Of a stretch of 64,000 bases of DNA, positions 10,844 to 22,283 are shown piece after piece. The DNA comes from Grammothele lineata (lineage: Eukaryota > Basidiomycota > Agaricomycetes > Polyporales > Polyporaceae): assembly GCA_002150815.3 (NCBI GenBank), contig NDFF03000119.1:1-64000 (forward strand). Direction: 5' to 3'. Position 1 is the first letter of the stretch, and the number at the start of each line of letters is the position of its first letter. The translations under genes and the position numbers were made by a program. The notes beneath the pieces are model-generated. The model ran no database searches. It was not told where the DNA came from and saw only the letters and a list, made by a program, of their open reading frames with translations.

Positions 10844-12875
10844 TCAGAACGGATGGTGTGGAGCGTAATCAGGTGGATCCAGTTCTCCCCATCCCCAGTA
10901 GTCACCCGCACCCTTTACATCCCACACATCCCTGACCTTGAATGAAGCGAACTCTCGATCTTTGTCCGCCTCCACCACCTCCAGCTCCTCCACATACTCC
11001 CTCAGCGCGTCGAATGGTAACGTTTCGTCTTCCTGGCGTGCGTCATATTCACTTTGCCAGTGATCGTCCTCGGGGTCCTCATCGTTGTCTTCCTCATCAT
11101 CATCTAAATCGACGGTCTTGATCCCCACATCCCACAGCTGGAATGCAAGTGATACTAAGGGGATGCCGGCGCGCTGTCGGGCTGCAAGCATACTCGCAAG
11201 CGCTGTGACACATCGTTGCACTGCTCGGTCAGTGCGGCACCACGAGTTGAGGCGGAGAGTCTTGAGTAGAGGACAGAGTATAGCGTCATCATAACTCGGG
11301 TCTTCAGCACCATCGTGCGCGACGCGTGGTTTGAGGGCGTTACAGAGAGCGCGGACGTGCGCTGTGGTGTCGACGTCGTAGTACGACTCCAATCCGACGT
11401 GAAGCTGAGCGAGGCGTGGCATGTGGCTCAGGAGGGACGGGAGGGAGTCGGAAAGAAGGCCACCGCAAGCAATATGAAGCGACGTTATGCCGACGAGGGG
11501 AAGGACCTGCGGGAGCTCGGACATGAACGGCCCCCAGTTTGTCTGATACATGTCCTCCCCCATGGCGAATGATCCGTCTAGGAAGAAGCCGCATCTTGGA
11601 CCGTCCATCGCCATGTAAAGCACGTTGTAACGAGTAGAAATGTCAAGATGCGTGGCAGACCCGGCCGCAGGGAAGCAAGGACGGGTGAGCATGGAGAGCG
11701 TGTTCCCCGTCAACCTCGGTGCATGTGGCAGGCGAGATAGGCACGTGTACACGGATGGTGGAAGCGCCAGGAACGAGAGCAATGCCGTGACTGCTTCGAA
11801 GACACTCGAACGAAACGTTAGAGTGCGGAGTTTGGAGAGTGCAACTGGCTCTGTCAAGGGAGGCGCGGGCATGAGGTGGGACACTACAGTACTGATGGTG
11901 AACTCGAATGTCAGGAATTCGAGAGACGGTGCACGGCGCAAAAGGGACGCTATGTCTTGGCTGGAGACATTCATGCCGCGATTTCTGGTGCGCGGAATGT
12001 AAAATTCAAGGTGGGTAAGGCTGGCGAACTGGTTCACAGGTAGAATGGGAGCGCTGGTGTGTAATGCGAGGGCCCTCAGAGTGGAAGCTTCGCCATTGAG
12101 GATGGGAACTTTCACCACGTGACCATACCGCTCTTGCTCGATCTCTTCTTCTATTGACGACCTGATGACAAGACTTTGAAGCATAGGAGCTAAGAAGTTG
12201 AGAAATGAAGCGCCATCTGGGACCTTTCGGAGGCGAATGTCAAGCTGGCGAAGGCGGGGTGCATGCTCGCTTACAAGGGCGAGTATATCGAGGCGAGAGG
12301 AGGCGGACTTCCCCGCACACTGATCGATTTGTAGATAGAGTGGCGCCTTTAAAGACCGTCCCAAGTATAGGGAAAGCTCGTCGTCATTGCGATGCTCGAT
12401 ACATCCCCACAGCGCCGTGGAGGCAAGAACGACGGAACGCCATCGTCGACAGACGGAGGCGAGGGTGGTGAGGATCCGCGGGTATCCCGTGGTTTTGGCA
12501 GTGTTTCTACGGGCGCGCATGTCGCACTCTGCCAGCATACGACGGAATATAGCGAGGAGCAGCTCTTCAGGCAGCACAATGACATTGGAAGCGGCGTTGA
12601 CGTCCTGCTTGAAGCGGTGTAGCAGGGCAGACACTTTCTCAGCTGCCTCAATGAGCTAGAAACAATCCAAATACATTAGAGCGACTCTGTCGAATAGAAT
12701 CGACCTGCAACCCACTTGATCGCGACTGGTGAAAGTACGTCAAAAACTCAAAAGGCATGGTCGAATGGGTATCCACATACCTGAGCCTTAGAGCCAGTTC
12801 TGTCACCGAATCAACTTGATCAGTCGCAGCATTGAGGAGCTGTTTCACTTTCGAGAGATTGTCCATGTTGTCCAT
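10844..12875 (-). CDS. F-box protein with leucine-rich C-terminal region (2)
   Basis: Exons 12875-12781 (95 nt), 12725-12716 (10-nt microexon) and 12655-10844 join in frame to about 638 residues. The F-box (VLPEELLLAIFRRML ... LASVCRRWRSVVLAS ... ALWGCIEH) lies at about residues 61-110. Leucine-rich segments follow, then MLAARQRAGIPL, an acidic stretch (LDDDEEDNDEDPEDD), and the end motif VWDVKGAGDYW. It is a tandem neighbour of the preceding F-box gene but clearly diverged from it, so the duplication is not recent. Expected role: SCF substrate receptor. The first ATG of two close Mets (12875 and 12866) was used. A MITE-like element starts about 235 bases upstream. Confidence 0.85.
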
Positions 12876-13109
12876 GATTCTGAGATAGAGCTGTAGGTGC
12901 GCCGGATTGGGACCGCTGACGCGTCGTCGCCCCGCCGCAGGTCTCAAGCAGGTCCGTCAACGTGGTAATTGGCTCTCACGATACGATCCGCGCCTAATGG
13001 TGAGTCACGCTGAGACTCGGCTAAGCGAATGCCGTAAGTGGCCGAAAGTTCGGAGCGGATGCGACCAGGGCTCGTCGTCTCGGGAAGTGGGTTCAGCAGG
13101 AGCGAGAGG

Positions 13110-13470
13110 CACCGCGTGCATGGCCAAATACCGGGATGCGTGACCGGCCCAGGAAATGATTCCCCCTGGTTACCTGTCACGAACGTGTGATGTCACCGGA
13201 CATGTGCACGACATGTTGGCTGTCACGCACCTGGCACGGCGGGTGACGCCAGATGGTGAGCATTACGGGGCCGGTCGTGCACATTTCTTACGGCTTTCAC
13301 CTTTGTTCCGCATATTGCCACCATGTCCTGCTCTGTGACCCCCGATATGCTGCGTGACAGCTAACATTTCACGCACATGTCCTATGACATCACACCGTCG
13401 TGACAGGTAACCAGGAGGAATCATTTCCTGGGCCTGTCACGCATCCCGGTATTTGGCCATGCACGCGGTG
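13110..13470. repeat. MITE-like inverted-repeat element
   Basis: Arms 13110-13229 and 13352-13470 are inverted copies of about 120 bp with scattered mismatches (ends CACCGCGTGCATGGCC / GGCCATGCACGCGGTG). The 122-base centre has no coding potential. A possible 3-bp AGG duplication flanks it, which is too short to be convincing. Size, long arms and lack of coding capacity fit a non-autonomous DNA transposon. Its arms are unrelated to those of the element at 1-476. It lies in the presumed promoter side of the F-box gene ending at 12875. Confidence 0.75.
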
Positions 13471-14034
13471 AGGGCGTGCGTCGTCCACCACACTAAAAAG
13501 ACAGCGGCATTCACGACCCGTTGATTGAGCGCTCGGAACGTGGCGGCTGGTACACATATTGCCTGATCTGGTTGCTCGGCCGTGATTGTGCCTCGACAGT
13601 GAACAGTTTTCTGGGTCATTTGATCTTCGTATCGACCTCTGACCTCTGACCTCTGGGGCAAACTAGACTGTTCCAAGCAATCGCAGAGATGAAGAACAAC
13701 ACCGATACATGGATGCAGCATGACCACAACCCTACGCCGTCTAACGCAGTCGTACCAGCTGGATAAGTAAGTTTGAAGCAAGATCTCGACGCAGATTTCA
13801 TGGTGAACGCGGCCGCCGTTTCGGTATCAACTGCAACAAAGCATCCGTCAACGACACACCCTACAGCAGCTGCCGGAAGCTTCAGTACTCAGTCGTCCGA
13901 ATGGCTGGTTTCGGCTTCGGCTTCGGCTGCATCCGCGCCTGCGTCTACGGCTGTAAGTCGAAATGCAACAGCGCGTGGGACACCACCCGCCAGTGCCGCT
14001 CCTCCATATACACCCCTACTACACGTCCTCGCGC

Positions 14035-14530
14035 GCCCAGAATGGCACGTCTAGAGCGTGCACCGCGCACGGGTGGAGGTGCTTCTCGAATGCGGCGAGG
14101 CGGGGGCGCGCTTGAAGTCAGCGGAGACGCCTTGCACCGCGAGCGTGCGGAGTGCGGCCGACGCGGACGCAGTGGAAGAGCAGAACACTGAGTGAGGAGG
14201 CGAGCATATGGGTTTGAGGGAGGGTAAAGTGTTAGAAGAACAGCGCCAGCGAAGCAAGGCGCGGGCTGGAGACGGGGAGGTTGTCGAAGGTTGAGACGAG
14301 CGCGGTGATGAGCGCGTCTATGAGGTGTTCGACACTGAGGGCGAGCTCTTCGAGAGAGGAGTCAGATTGCGACTCGTTGTGCTTGGGGGGGAAGAGGTCG
14401 AGCTGCAGCGAGGCGATATTTGGGACGCGCGGGAAGAGGTAGAAAAACGCGTCGGGTTGGGCGTCGTGAAAGTGGATGTGGGAGGAGTTGAGGTTGCGCA
14501 AGGGGAAGCCCACTGAGCGGGCGAGCGTGT
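14035..14530 (-). pseudogene. Relic of an F-box/LRR gene C-terminus
   Basis: The minus strand has a leucine-rich open stretch (14513-14232) with LEELALSVEHLIDALITAL and SSPRLASLALFF, then a stop. In another frame follows a segment with ALRTLAVQGVSADFKRA, which resembles the conserved LxxLxxQP block near the end of the F-box proteins here. The F-box itself, a start codon and a continuous frame are missing. It is best read as the decayed C-terminal third of a family member; the exact limits are uncertain. Confidence 0.45.
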
Positions 14531-16602
14531 TCGCCTAGTCATGACCGGCGGCACCTAGGAGATATGGGTTCGTGACATGCTGCTTGAGAGGAAACATGGC
14601 GACACGTCAGTGACGTCACCGTAGTGATGGTATGTACTGCTCGGACGTATAGCTGGAGGGGCGATCAAGAGGAGGCGGCACGATAGTATAGATCGATCTC
14701 AGATGGCAGTCAGGTGGAAGACGGGATAAAATACACCTATTCGAAAAAAAAGGATGGCAGTCAGGTGGGAATATCGGAAGCGTTCCAGTCTTGTCGAAAG
14801 CCCCGAGTTGAAACAAATGCGAGTTGTAGGGAAAAGCTGGGCCCGTTGTACCTGCAAAGCACTTACCGGGACGCTAGACATGCTGGCCGTCCTGCCGCGT
14901 GGTCCAGCATATACCGGCAGTTGTTGTAGTGAACTTGTTGAGGAAGAACATCGCGGCTACGGCTCGAACTTCGCGTGCGGGAGTATAGACGCTCAAGCCG
15001 GGCACGTGTCAATCAACACACGAAGCGCCAACTCGGCTTCTCCTTTCTCTCCGGGCAACTCTCGACACACCGAATACTATCTTCACTCTCTATCTCTGGT
15101 ACGCCAGCTCACAAGACGAAGCAAAAGGTCATATATCAACTGCAAACCACTGGCTGCAGGTGGCGTGTATCCCCCTGCCTGTGTGCGGACCTACTGCCAG
15201 TGCTCGACGACTCCCCGCATGGACTTCGTGGGTAGTTATCGAACGCTGGATACGAAAGTTAGGAAAGGCGGGGACGGGCAGCTTGGAGGGGGCGGCCATC
15301 AGGTGCGTGCTGATGCGCTTTTATTCATGATCTGCATCTCAACCAGGCCCCGGTCAGATAAGTACGGAGCGCTGCTTTTGCTGTGTCACCGCGACCGACC
15401 ACGCCAACTGGCGTCCGCGGGGCAGAGAAGGCTTTCTCCACTGATTATATCATGCGATTTAGAGGTAAGTTCTACTTCGTCTTATCATTTCAACACAATG
15501 TTACGTCTGTCCATTCGGCAACCAAGATGCCACCCATACCCATATCAAGACGGCAATCTGATATCTGCGTTGGAACTCATCCCACTGGAGCACTCGTACT
15601 TCATTTGATGTACACTCATCAGGTCACGGCTGGTCTTTTGTAACTATTCGGCCCCCTCGCGGGAAGCTCTGTTGCGGTCTTTGTGGTTGATTCCTTCCTC
15701 GCTGACCAACTGCATTGTTATGCAGGGTCCGCATCCCGTCAGTAGAAGCGTACAACCTGAGGACTGAGTCTCCATATGAAGCCAACGGCTTGCGATCAGG
15801 TTTCTTCATGCGCCCTGTACCACCTACTACCGTTGCTGATTCTCACCTTCTAGCACCGTACGAGGCCTCGAACGTCATCTGGGGAGAATGGAGCGCATCC
15901 AATAGCAACAACTACAATCGTCCTTCCATCTGTAAGCAGCGCCGACATTCCATGTCCATCTGGCGTCCGAGTCGGTCCCGGCGTGGCCTCAACAAGCTAG
16001 TCGTATTTCCCCGGGCGGTCATGTAGTCGCATCGCGCGTCCAGTGGCGGACCTTACGGCTTCCATTCAGTTACGCTCAGCCCACCGGATCACGGGCGACG
16101 AAGTCTGGCGCTGGCGTTGCCCACTCCACGATCTCGCGCCGTGAGCATGCGCGTTACGCCGGTAGCGCGTCCCGATACCGAACGCGAAGCTGGGCGGCGT
16201 CGCGCCGACGAAGGCAACGAAATGGCAGTACCTACGGCGGCGTAAGCCACCTTCCCCGTTTCTCCCGTCTCGTCGAACTCTGACGCGTCTGCTACCAGCT
16301 ATCGTGGTCATACGATGTGCGAGCGCATGGACCCACCGTGTGGGCCTGGCGCGTGCATGTGGGCGCATACCTCAGCATACCCGGGACTTCCTCCATAGTC
16401 CCGCGTTCTGGGTGCGGTGTTTCGAGAGACGCCTTGTGACGGCGCGGACACCGTCTCTAGCTCCCCCACGTGCGTTTGTGTACACTCCCCATCCAGGGTA
16501 TAAAGCCTTCGCGGGGGCGGACAACTGACCACTATCACCCACAGGCTCTTCGTGCCAGGCGAACTCCTGCCAGTGAAGACGCCGCTCGCAAAGCTCCTCG
16601 CC
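14531..16602. other. No supported gene
   Basis: A 284-codon ORF at 14754-15608 (+) has no recognisable domain, hydrophobic pattern or partner exons, so I do not call it a gene. A 16-bp direct repeat (GATGGCAGTCAGGTGG) occurs at 14702 and 14753. The rest shows only short ORFs. Confidence 0.4.
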
Positions 16603-18376
16603 ATGCTCGCCCTTCGCGTCGTCCTCGGGCTCACTGCGATCGCCGTCCCCGTGCTCGGCGCGACGTACTCGATCTCAGACTCGTACCAAGGCAGCGACTT
16701 CCTCAATGGCTTCCACCACCAGGCGATTTCGGACCCCACTCACGGTCGCGTGTACGTCACACGTGCTTCATCTCCGTTCCGTTTCCTCCCCCATGCCTTC
16801 TGCCTGGTTACCCGCAGATCGCGCGTTCGTTGATCGGGGACGTGAATTGAGGGCTGCCGCTGACTCGCGTATACGTTTAGGAACTACCTCTCGCAGTCGG
16901 ACGCGGTCGCGAAGAACCTCACGTACGCGCAGGGGGACACGCTCGTCATCCGCGCAGACGATACGACCGTGCTCAGCTCGAGCGGTCCTGGGCGTGATTC
17001 GGTGCGGCTGGAGAGCAACAACCAGTACTCGACGCATGTTTCAGTGTAGGCTCTACAATCTCTTTGTCGTAGAGTTCGAATCTAATCACCGACTCATTTG
17101 TAGGTGGAATATCAGGCACATGCCTGTCGGGTGCGGGTACGTCGCGGCTTCGTTCTCCGGAGAAACTCTACGTTCATGGAGCTCTTCCGCTTTCATAGAA
17201 CGTGGCCTGCAGTGTGGGAAGTCGGAGACGACTGGCCAAATCAAGGTCAGTCGTTGCTTTTGTCGTGCGTTCAGCACTATTTCCATGCGGAGCTGACGCG
17301 CGCATCGTGCCCCAGGCGAGATCGACATCGTCGAGGGCGTGAACGGCCAAGCTCCCAACCAGGTCTCGTTCCACACGGGTCCAGGTGAGTCTCCTCGTGT
17401 GTGGACCTTCCGTGGGACAGAACGTTGACTCTTGGACGCGCATAGGGTGCACTATGCCGGATACGCGTGATCAGACGGGGTAAGTACTAAGTTTATTGAT
17501 TTAAGCTCTGGGGTCGGTTGCTCTATCTCCGCGGGCACGCGGTTCGGTGGCGTCTTCTTCTGCCCGATGTGGCTCTGCTGCTCTCTTTTCCCTCCATTCG
17601 GTTCATCTCTTGCTTCGTATCATCCCGCACGCCCCTCCACCCCGAGACCTCCTTTCCCTGCCTCTCCGCCTCCCCCTTTCCCGCCGCTGATCACCTCTTT
17701 CCCGCCTCGCTCCAGCTCTGAGACGGGCGGGAACAACTGCGCGGCTGCCGAAACGAACAACCAGGGCTGCGGCGTTAAAGACACGCGCCAGAACTCCTTC
17801 GGGGCCTCCTTCAACAGCGGCGGCGGCGGATTCTACGCCATGGAGCGCCATAGCTCCGGCATCAAGGTGTGGTTCTGGCCGCGCGGCTCGGGCGGCATCC
17901 CGTCCGACGTCGCGAGCGGTGCGGGCGAGATCGATACGGACAGCTGGGTGCGTGTGCTGTGCCGGTACGATCCGCCAAGGTTTGGACTAATGGTGGGCCT
18001 GTTTCGCGGGCGCTGTGCAGGGTACCCCGGTAGCGTTCTATCCGAGCACGTCGTGCGACTTCGACGAGCAGCTAGGGCCGCACAACATCATCATCAACCT
18101 CACTTTCTGTACGTCGCCTCTCCTCTTTCCCACTCTCCCTGCATCCACGCGACGCATGACTGACTTGGAATCCGCAGGTGGCGACTGGGCCGGCGCATCG
18201 GACGTCTACAGTGCCAGCGGATGTCCCTCCACCTGCGACTGTACGTTCGACCCTCCTTCGTCCACGCACTATTCCCGCTGGAGCTCATTGACCCTTTGGC
18301 AGCGTACGTCGACAACAACCCTGGCGCGTTCTCGGACGCGTACTTCGATGTCGCGTGGCTCAAGGTCTACGAGTAA
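16603..18376 (+). CDS. Secreted glycoside hydrolase family 16 beta-glucanase
   Basis: Ten exons join in frame: 16603-16751, 16881-17045, 17104-17136, 17199-17245, 17316-17384, 17446-17479, 17716-17947, 18021-18108, 18178-18240, 18303-18376; about 317 residues. A signal peptide (MLALRVVLGLTAIAVPVLG) precedes the GH16 fold. The catalytic motif GEIDIVEG is intact: nucleophile Glu, helper Asp, acid/base Glu. Flanking conserved blocks are GTWPAVWE, HTGPGCTMP, KVWFWPRGSGGIPSD, HNIIINLTFCGDWAG and the C-terminal AYFDVAWLKVYE. Such enzymes cleave beta-1,3(4)-glucans and act on the fungal or plant cell wall. There is no carbohydrate-binding module or GPI signal, so a free secreted enzyme is expected. 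One intron (17480-17715) is 236 nt and pyrimidine-rich; the others are about 50-130 nt. An upstream in-frame GTG at 16552 was not used because the signal peptide starts at 16603. Confidence 0.9.
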
Positions 18377-19528
18377 ACATGCTTTGGTCTTCGAGTTCCA
18401 CGGGTTGGAGCTAGTGAATGCCTTATACCTTTTTATTTACGACTCATTTACGACTTCCTGTACACTGATGCTCGCGCAAATCGTACTACTCTGATGGAAA
18501 CTGTTTACTTCGAAGTTCACTGGGCGTGTAGCCAAGCAGGGGACAACACGCCCATTCGGGCTAGTTCCGCGTGCCGCGTTATCGTCCAGCTCATCGAATG
18601 GCTGTAGCCGCGTTGTGCTGACTGCCTTACGACTTTGCCCGGGTACCATAGCCTCTCGAAACCATGTCTGACGCTTGAAATCCACGTCTAGCTCAACTGT
18701 TAGTATGTGCGACACTCTCGGCTTGTACAATGCTAATGATCTCGTGCCAGTCTTTCGGAGGTGCGAATGCACTGGTATAAACAGCGCACCCTCGAGCGCG
18801 TGCACGACGAGTGTCTTTACAAATGATTGTCCAATTGACCCGCGAGGGGATGGCGCTTGAGCGTGATGTAAAGCGAGTGTGGCACAGTATAAGGGAGTGT
18901 GGTCAAGAAGGGGAAAGTGGGGAAGGAACGAAAGAAATATCACGAGGCATGCGAAAAGAACGTACGGTAACGTCTGTAACAGCTGTTGTCTTGACGCGTC
19001 CCGTCGTCTTTGCGGTGACGTCGCCCACGCTCCGATAAGAACAAATATCCTACTTTTTAAGCCCTACACTGAGTCTCGGGAGCTACAGTATCGCACCTAG
19101 TCGTTCCATCGTCTAACCGAAGTTTTCATGGTCCACTGGCATATTTGACTGGGTAAGCACGTGTCGTCCGCCTCCTCCTTGTTATACCTGAGAAGCGTCT
19201 ACCTTGCCAGTGTATAGCTGAACGATCGTAAAACCGATAGGAGGAAACTCAAGGAGCGGGAGAGAATATAGAGGATGTTTTAGGAAGAGCGAGAAAAGAG
19301 CACTCAGCCGCGTGCGGCGGCGCTTCGGGTGGCTCTCGGGCCGGGAGTGTTCCGGGGTCCTCGCGGGACACGTGCAATTGTTCGAGCAAGTCCGACCTGA
19401 TTAATATTGTCCAAGTCTCTCATTGTTCGCACCAACAAGTCCTCGCGGCCGGCCGGGCTGGATGCTTGATCTTGTCCCAAACCTTGACACTCTCGCTCCT
19501 CTACTAGCCACTCGAAAATCCGGCTGTG
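18377..19528. other. No supported gene
   Basis: Short ORFs only. A 168-codon minus-strand ORF (18943-18437) has no recognisable domain and overlaps the 3' flank of the GH16 gene; it is not called. Confidence 0.4.
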
Positions 19529-19752
19529 ATGCTGGTTAGTTCCTTCCACTGGCCTTCGACCTCCTAATATCGACATCTCACCTGCCTTCTCTCAGCCTCA
19601 GAACGCGGTTCTGGACCCTCCACGAGGACTTAGGGATGGTGCGCCAATGCGGTACAGGTGAGCCTTGATTTCTTCGCGCTTTATCTGAAGCTATTCTCAC
19701 GCCGACTAACATATACTCCAGCGATCCTGCGGCGATACTACCGCCGGTATCC

Positions 19753-21558
19753 ATGCTGTCAGACGATGTACTCCTCATGATATTTTGGATTGTGGTTGCC
19801 GAGGATCGTCGACCCCTCCTGTCACCTCAAGACCTTCGCAAACGATTCGATCACTCGGAGAGTTCAACGACGCACCGCCGCCCTCACGATATTTGCCTGA
19901 GGATCCTGAACATGGTGTGTCGCAGGTGGCGGGCTCTCATGATAAGCTATCCACGCTTCTGGACGCGCGTGGACGCACGTTTTCCAAAGATGCTCGCTTT
20001 GTCTGCAGAGAGATCACAGTCGCTTCCACTTTCCCTCCTAATGCGCCCGCACGAGAGATGGGCATCCATCGATCACAACAATGACCGGCACACCTTTCCT
20101 GCTATTGATCTTCTCAGAGCATCTGATGGTCGCATTGTCTGTGAACGCGTCAAACGACTAGACCTTGCCAATGTTGCCGTAGGGTCCAAGTCACCAACAT
20201 CATACATCGACTTTCCAGATTGGCTGGAGAGCCTCCACCTACCACAGCTCGAAATTCTTAGCTGTGTTTCCCTCGTCAACACTACGCCAGCCCCGCGCGT
20301 TGACCCATTCGGACAACCTTGGAATCGCGCTCTTTTTCGACAATATCCAGAACGTGCGTTGTCTTTCCGAGGACTTGCGCTCCAGAATATCCCCGCATGG
20401 CTCCCATGCAATCATTTTCCGAGCTTGACACACTTATTCCTGTCCTTTGACTGCAAACTCGATATTCGCTTCATGGGTCCAATCATCTCCTTCCTCTCCA
20501 ATACTCCTAATCTTGAAGTATGCCGCCTTGAGCGCATGAATTTCGGCTCATCATCCTCACCGCACTCAATCAGCACTTTCACCCAAACTCCGGCAGTTTC
20601 TCTCCCCCGTCTGAGAGTCTTAGCCTTCGGACATTGCTCTGACGGTATTTTCCTGCTTGCGGAGCGACTTACTGTTCCCCGTTCTGCTCGTATCTATTCC
20701 TACGCCACAACCATTCTGTCTGCACCCAGCCTCCACGGTCTGCTGGGCGTTCACGCCGTAGCTGATCGGGCGACGGTTTTAGCGGTCGAGCTGTCGAGTG
20801 AAGGAGAGCTATACGTTGTCGCCAGGGAAAGGGTGAATACCGTGATCGGTTCTTGGGCACACGCTTGGGTGTCGCGTGAGATACTCCCGTCAACCTGGCT
20901 GTCAGCTTTCCTCAGACGTCTTCTCGAGATCTCCATTCCTTCACGCCTCACGAACTTTGCGCTCGACACGATGGTATGCAGTGCGTCCGAAGTCGTGGAG
21001 TTCATTAAGCACATGCCGACGTTACAGACCCTACGCGTCAGCGTACGCACCAACCTCCATCGATCCACCGATCCAGATTCTACCACGGCTTCACCGACCT
21101 CGGCGTCTATCAGCGAACTCGAACTCCTGTGCAACGCCCTCACCCCGCGCAGCGCGTTCTCGACAGACGCTCCAGGGAGGTTCGGTGTCCCATATCCATA
21201 CCTCCGCGCACTCGGCATAAGAGTCTACGATCCCGTCAGTTCCATGCCTATCAACATCACTCCCCTCTCGTCCTCGCTCGAGCGCATGCTCGCTGCTCGC
21301 GCCGCGGTGGAGCACCCGATTAGGGACCTCAAGATGCAGATATCGTTTTCAGGGCCCTGGTGGGAGCTGCGCTACAAGGAGGCGCCGGAGATGGACGCGG
21401 CCGCCGCCCGCCTTGCCAAGGCGCTCTCTCCACGCGTAGAGAGGGTGGCAGCATCTGGGCCCACGGGCCGGGCGATATTCTGGGAGCTGGAACTGTGCAG
21501 TAAAGAAATTCGGAACGCTGTACGGGAGGAAAAGGCGTTTTGGGAACGTGATCCGTAG
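19753..21558 (+). CDS. F-box protein with leucine-rich C-terminal region (3)
   Basis: The F-box starts almost at the first Met of the main frame (MLSDDVLLMIFWIVV ... ILNMVCRRWRALMISY ... FWTRVDARF). About 530 residues of leucine-rich sequence follow (e.g. FPSLTHLFLSFDC), then MLAARAAVEHPIRDL near the end. The final part is diverged, with WELELC and KAFWERDP in place of the usual WxV...YW. The frame is open upstream to an acceptor at 19721, and a good intron (19658-19721) links it in phase to 19596-19657. A further intron with GTTAGT at 19535 could place the true start at 19529. I therefore give 19753 as the supported start and regard the 5' end as unresolved. No 10-nt microexon was found here, unlike in its relatives. 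Expected role: SCF substrate receptor. Confidence 0.8.
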   Translation: MLSDDVLLMIFWIVVAEDRRPLLSPQDLRKRFDHSESSTTHRRPHDICLRILNMVCRRWRALMISYPRFWTRVDARFPKMLALSAERSQSLPLSLLMRPHERWASIDHNNDRHTFPAIDLLRASDGRIVCERVKRLDLANVAVGSKSPTSYIDFPDWLESLHLPQLEILSCVSLVNTTPAPRVDPFGQPWNRALFRQYPERALSFRGLALQNIPAWLPCNHFPSLTHLFLSFDCKLDIRFMGPIISFLSNTPNLEVCRLERMNFGSSSSPHSISTFTQTPAVSLPRLRVLAFGHCSDGIFLLAERLTVPRSARIYSYATTILSAPSLHGLLGVHAVADRATVLAVELSSEGELYVVARERVNTVIGSWAHAWVSREILPSTWLSAFLRRLLEISIPSRLTNFALDTMVCSASEVVEFIKHMPTLQTLRVSVRTNLHRSTDPDSTTASPTSASISELELLCNALTPRSAFSTDAPGRFGVPYPYLRALGIRVYDPVSSMPINITPLSSSLERMLAARAAVEHPIRDLKMQISFSGPWWELRYKEAPEMDAAAARLAKALSPRVERVAASGPTGRAIFWELELCSKEIRNAVREEKAFWERDP

Positions 21559-21772
21559 GAACTTCGGCGTGGGGTGAGGTTTCGCGCTCGCTGAAATGAT
21601 GTCCTTCGTTGCTGATCCCCTTCGTCACAGGCTATTCATGGTGTCTCATGAGATACTACGTTGTTAACGAAGCATCTGTAGTGTGAAGGGAAAGACTGTG
21701 TAGGTAGAATATGCTGTTGGTTCTTAGATGTAGCTGCAATGTCTCCTCGTGAACGTCCACGCTCTCCAAGGT

Positions 21773-22215
21773 CTACGAGACGAAGTCCTGCGCCTGAAGT
21801 TGCTACAAGCGTGCATACTCCCGCCCACGCAGTGCAGCAGCTCGTCGTGAGCTCCCGACTCGACGATCCCCGAGTCATCCATATACCTACAGTACGAGTC
21901 AGTGAGCGCAACGGAGAGAAAGATCGATCCCCCACTCACAAGATCAGGTCAGCGTGACGCGTAAGTTCACCGAACCGATGCGACAAAAAGGCCATTGTCT
22001 TAAGCTTCAGGATCGTACTTTTGCCTGCCCCATTGGCACCCGCGATTAACTGCACGAAGGTCCGCAGTCAGGAGGACCCAGTAAGCAGAGGGAAATGGGG
22101 AGGGCTTACGCATAGCTGATCAGGGAGCAGTTTGAAAGACACGTCTCGCAGACGCGGATTTGGGAGGAAACTGTCACGAAAGGACGATTGGTTTTTTGGC
22201 GAAAGTACAAAGCTA
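21773..22215 (-). pseudogene. ABC transporter relic with large internal deletion
   Basis: On the minus strand the order is: NPRLRDVSFKLLPDQLC, an intron at the same position as in the intact ABC gene (donor GTAAGC), a Walker A remnant [13 protein letters not shown], then directly [21 protein letters not shown] (switch-His region), a second conserved intron, YMDDSGIVESGAHDELL, and after a frameshift GREYARL-stop-QLQAQDFVS-stop. Everything between Walker A and the switch region, including the signature and Walker B, is gone. The deletion, frameshift and stop make it non-functional. It is a paralogue of the gene at 5283-8409 rather than an exact copy, and begins about 70 bases past the stop of a HAMP gene. 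Confidence 0.8.
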
Positions 22216-22283
22216 ACGTGGTTAGATGGAGTACACGTATCGTAAATCAAGTCTTGTAACAACATACTACGTGTACAACTACC

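Noticed and set aside
14754..15608. 284-codon plus-strand ORF
   Set aside because: No domain, no hydrophobic or repeat pattern, no supporting splice partners; composition looks like chance frame in GC-rich DNA.
19441..19534. First exon MLDLVPNLDTLAPLL for the F-box gene at 19753
   Set aside because: Attractive reading, but its phase leads to a stop in the next exon; the start is left open instead.
21636..22265. A working small ABC protein
   Set aside because: Signature and Walker B are deleted, and a frameshift and stop follow.
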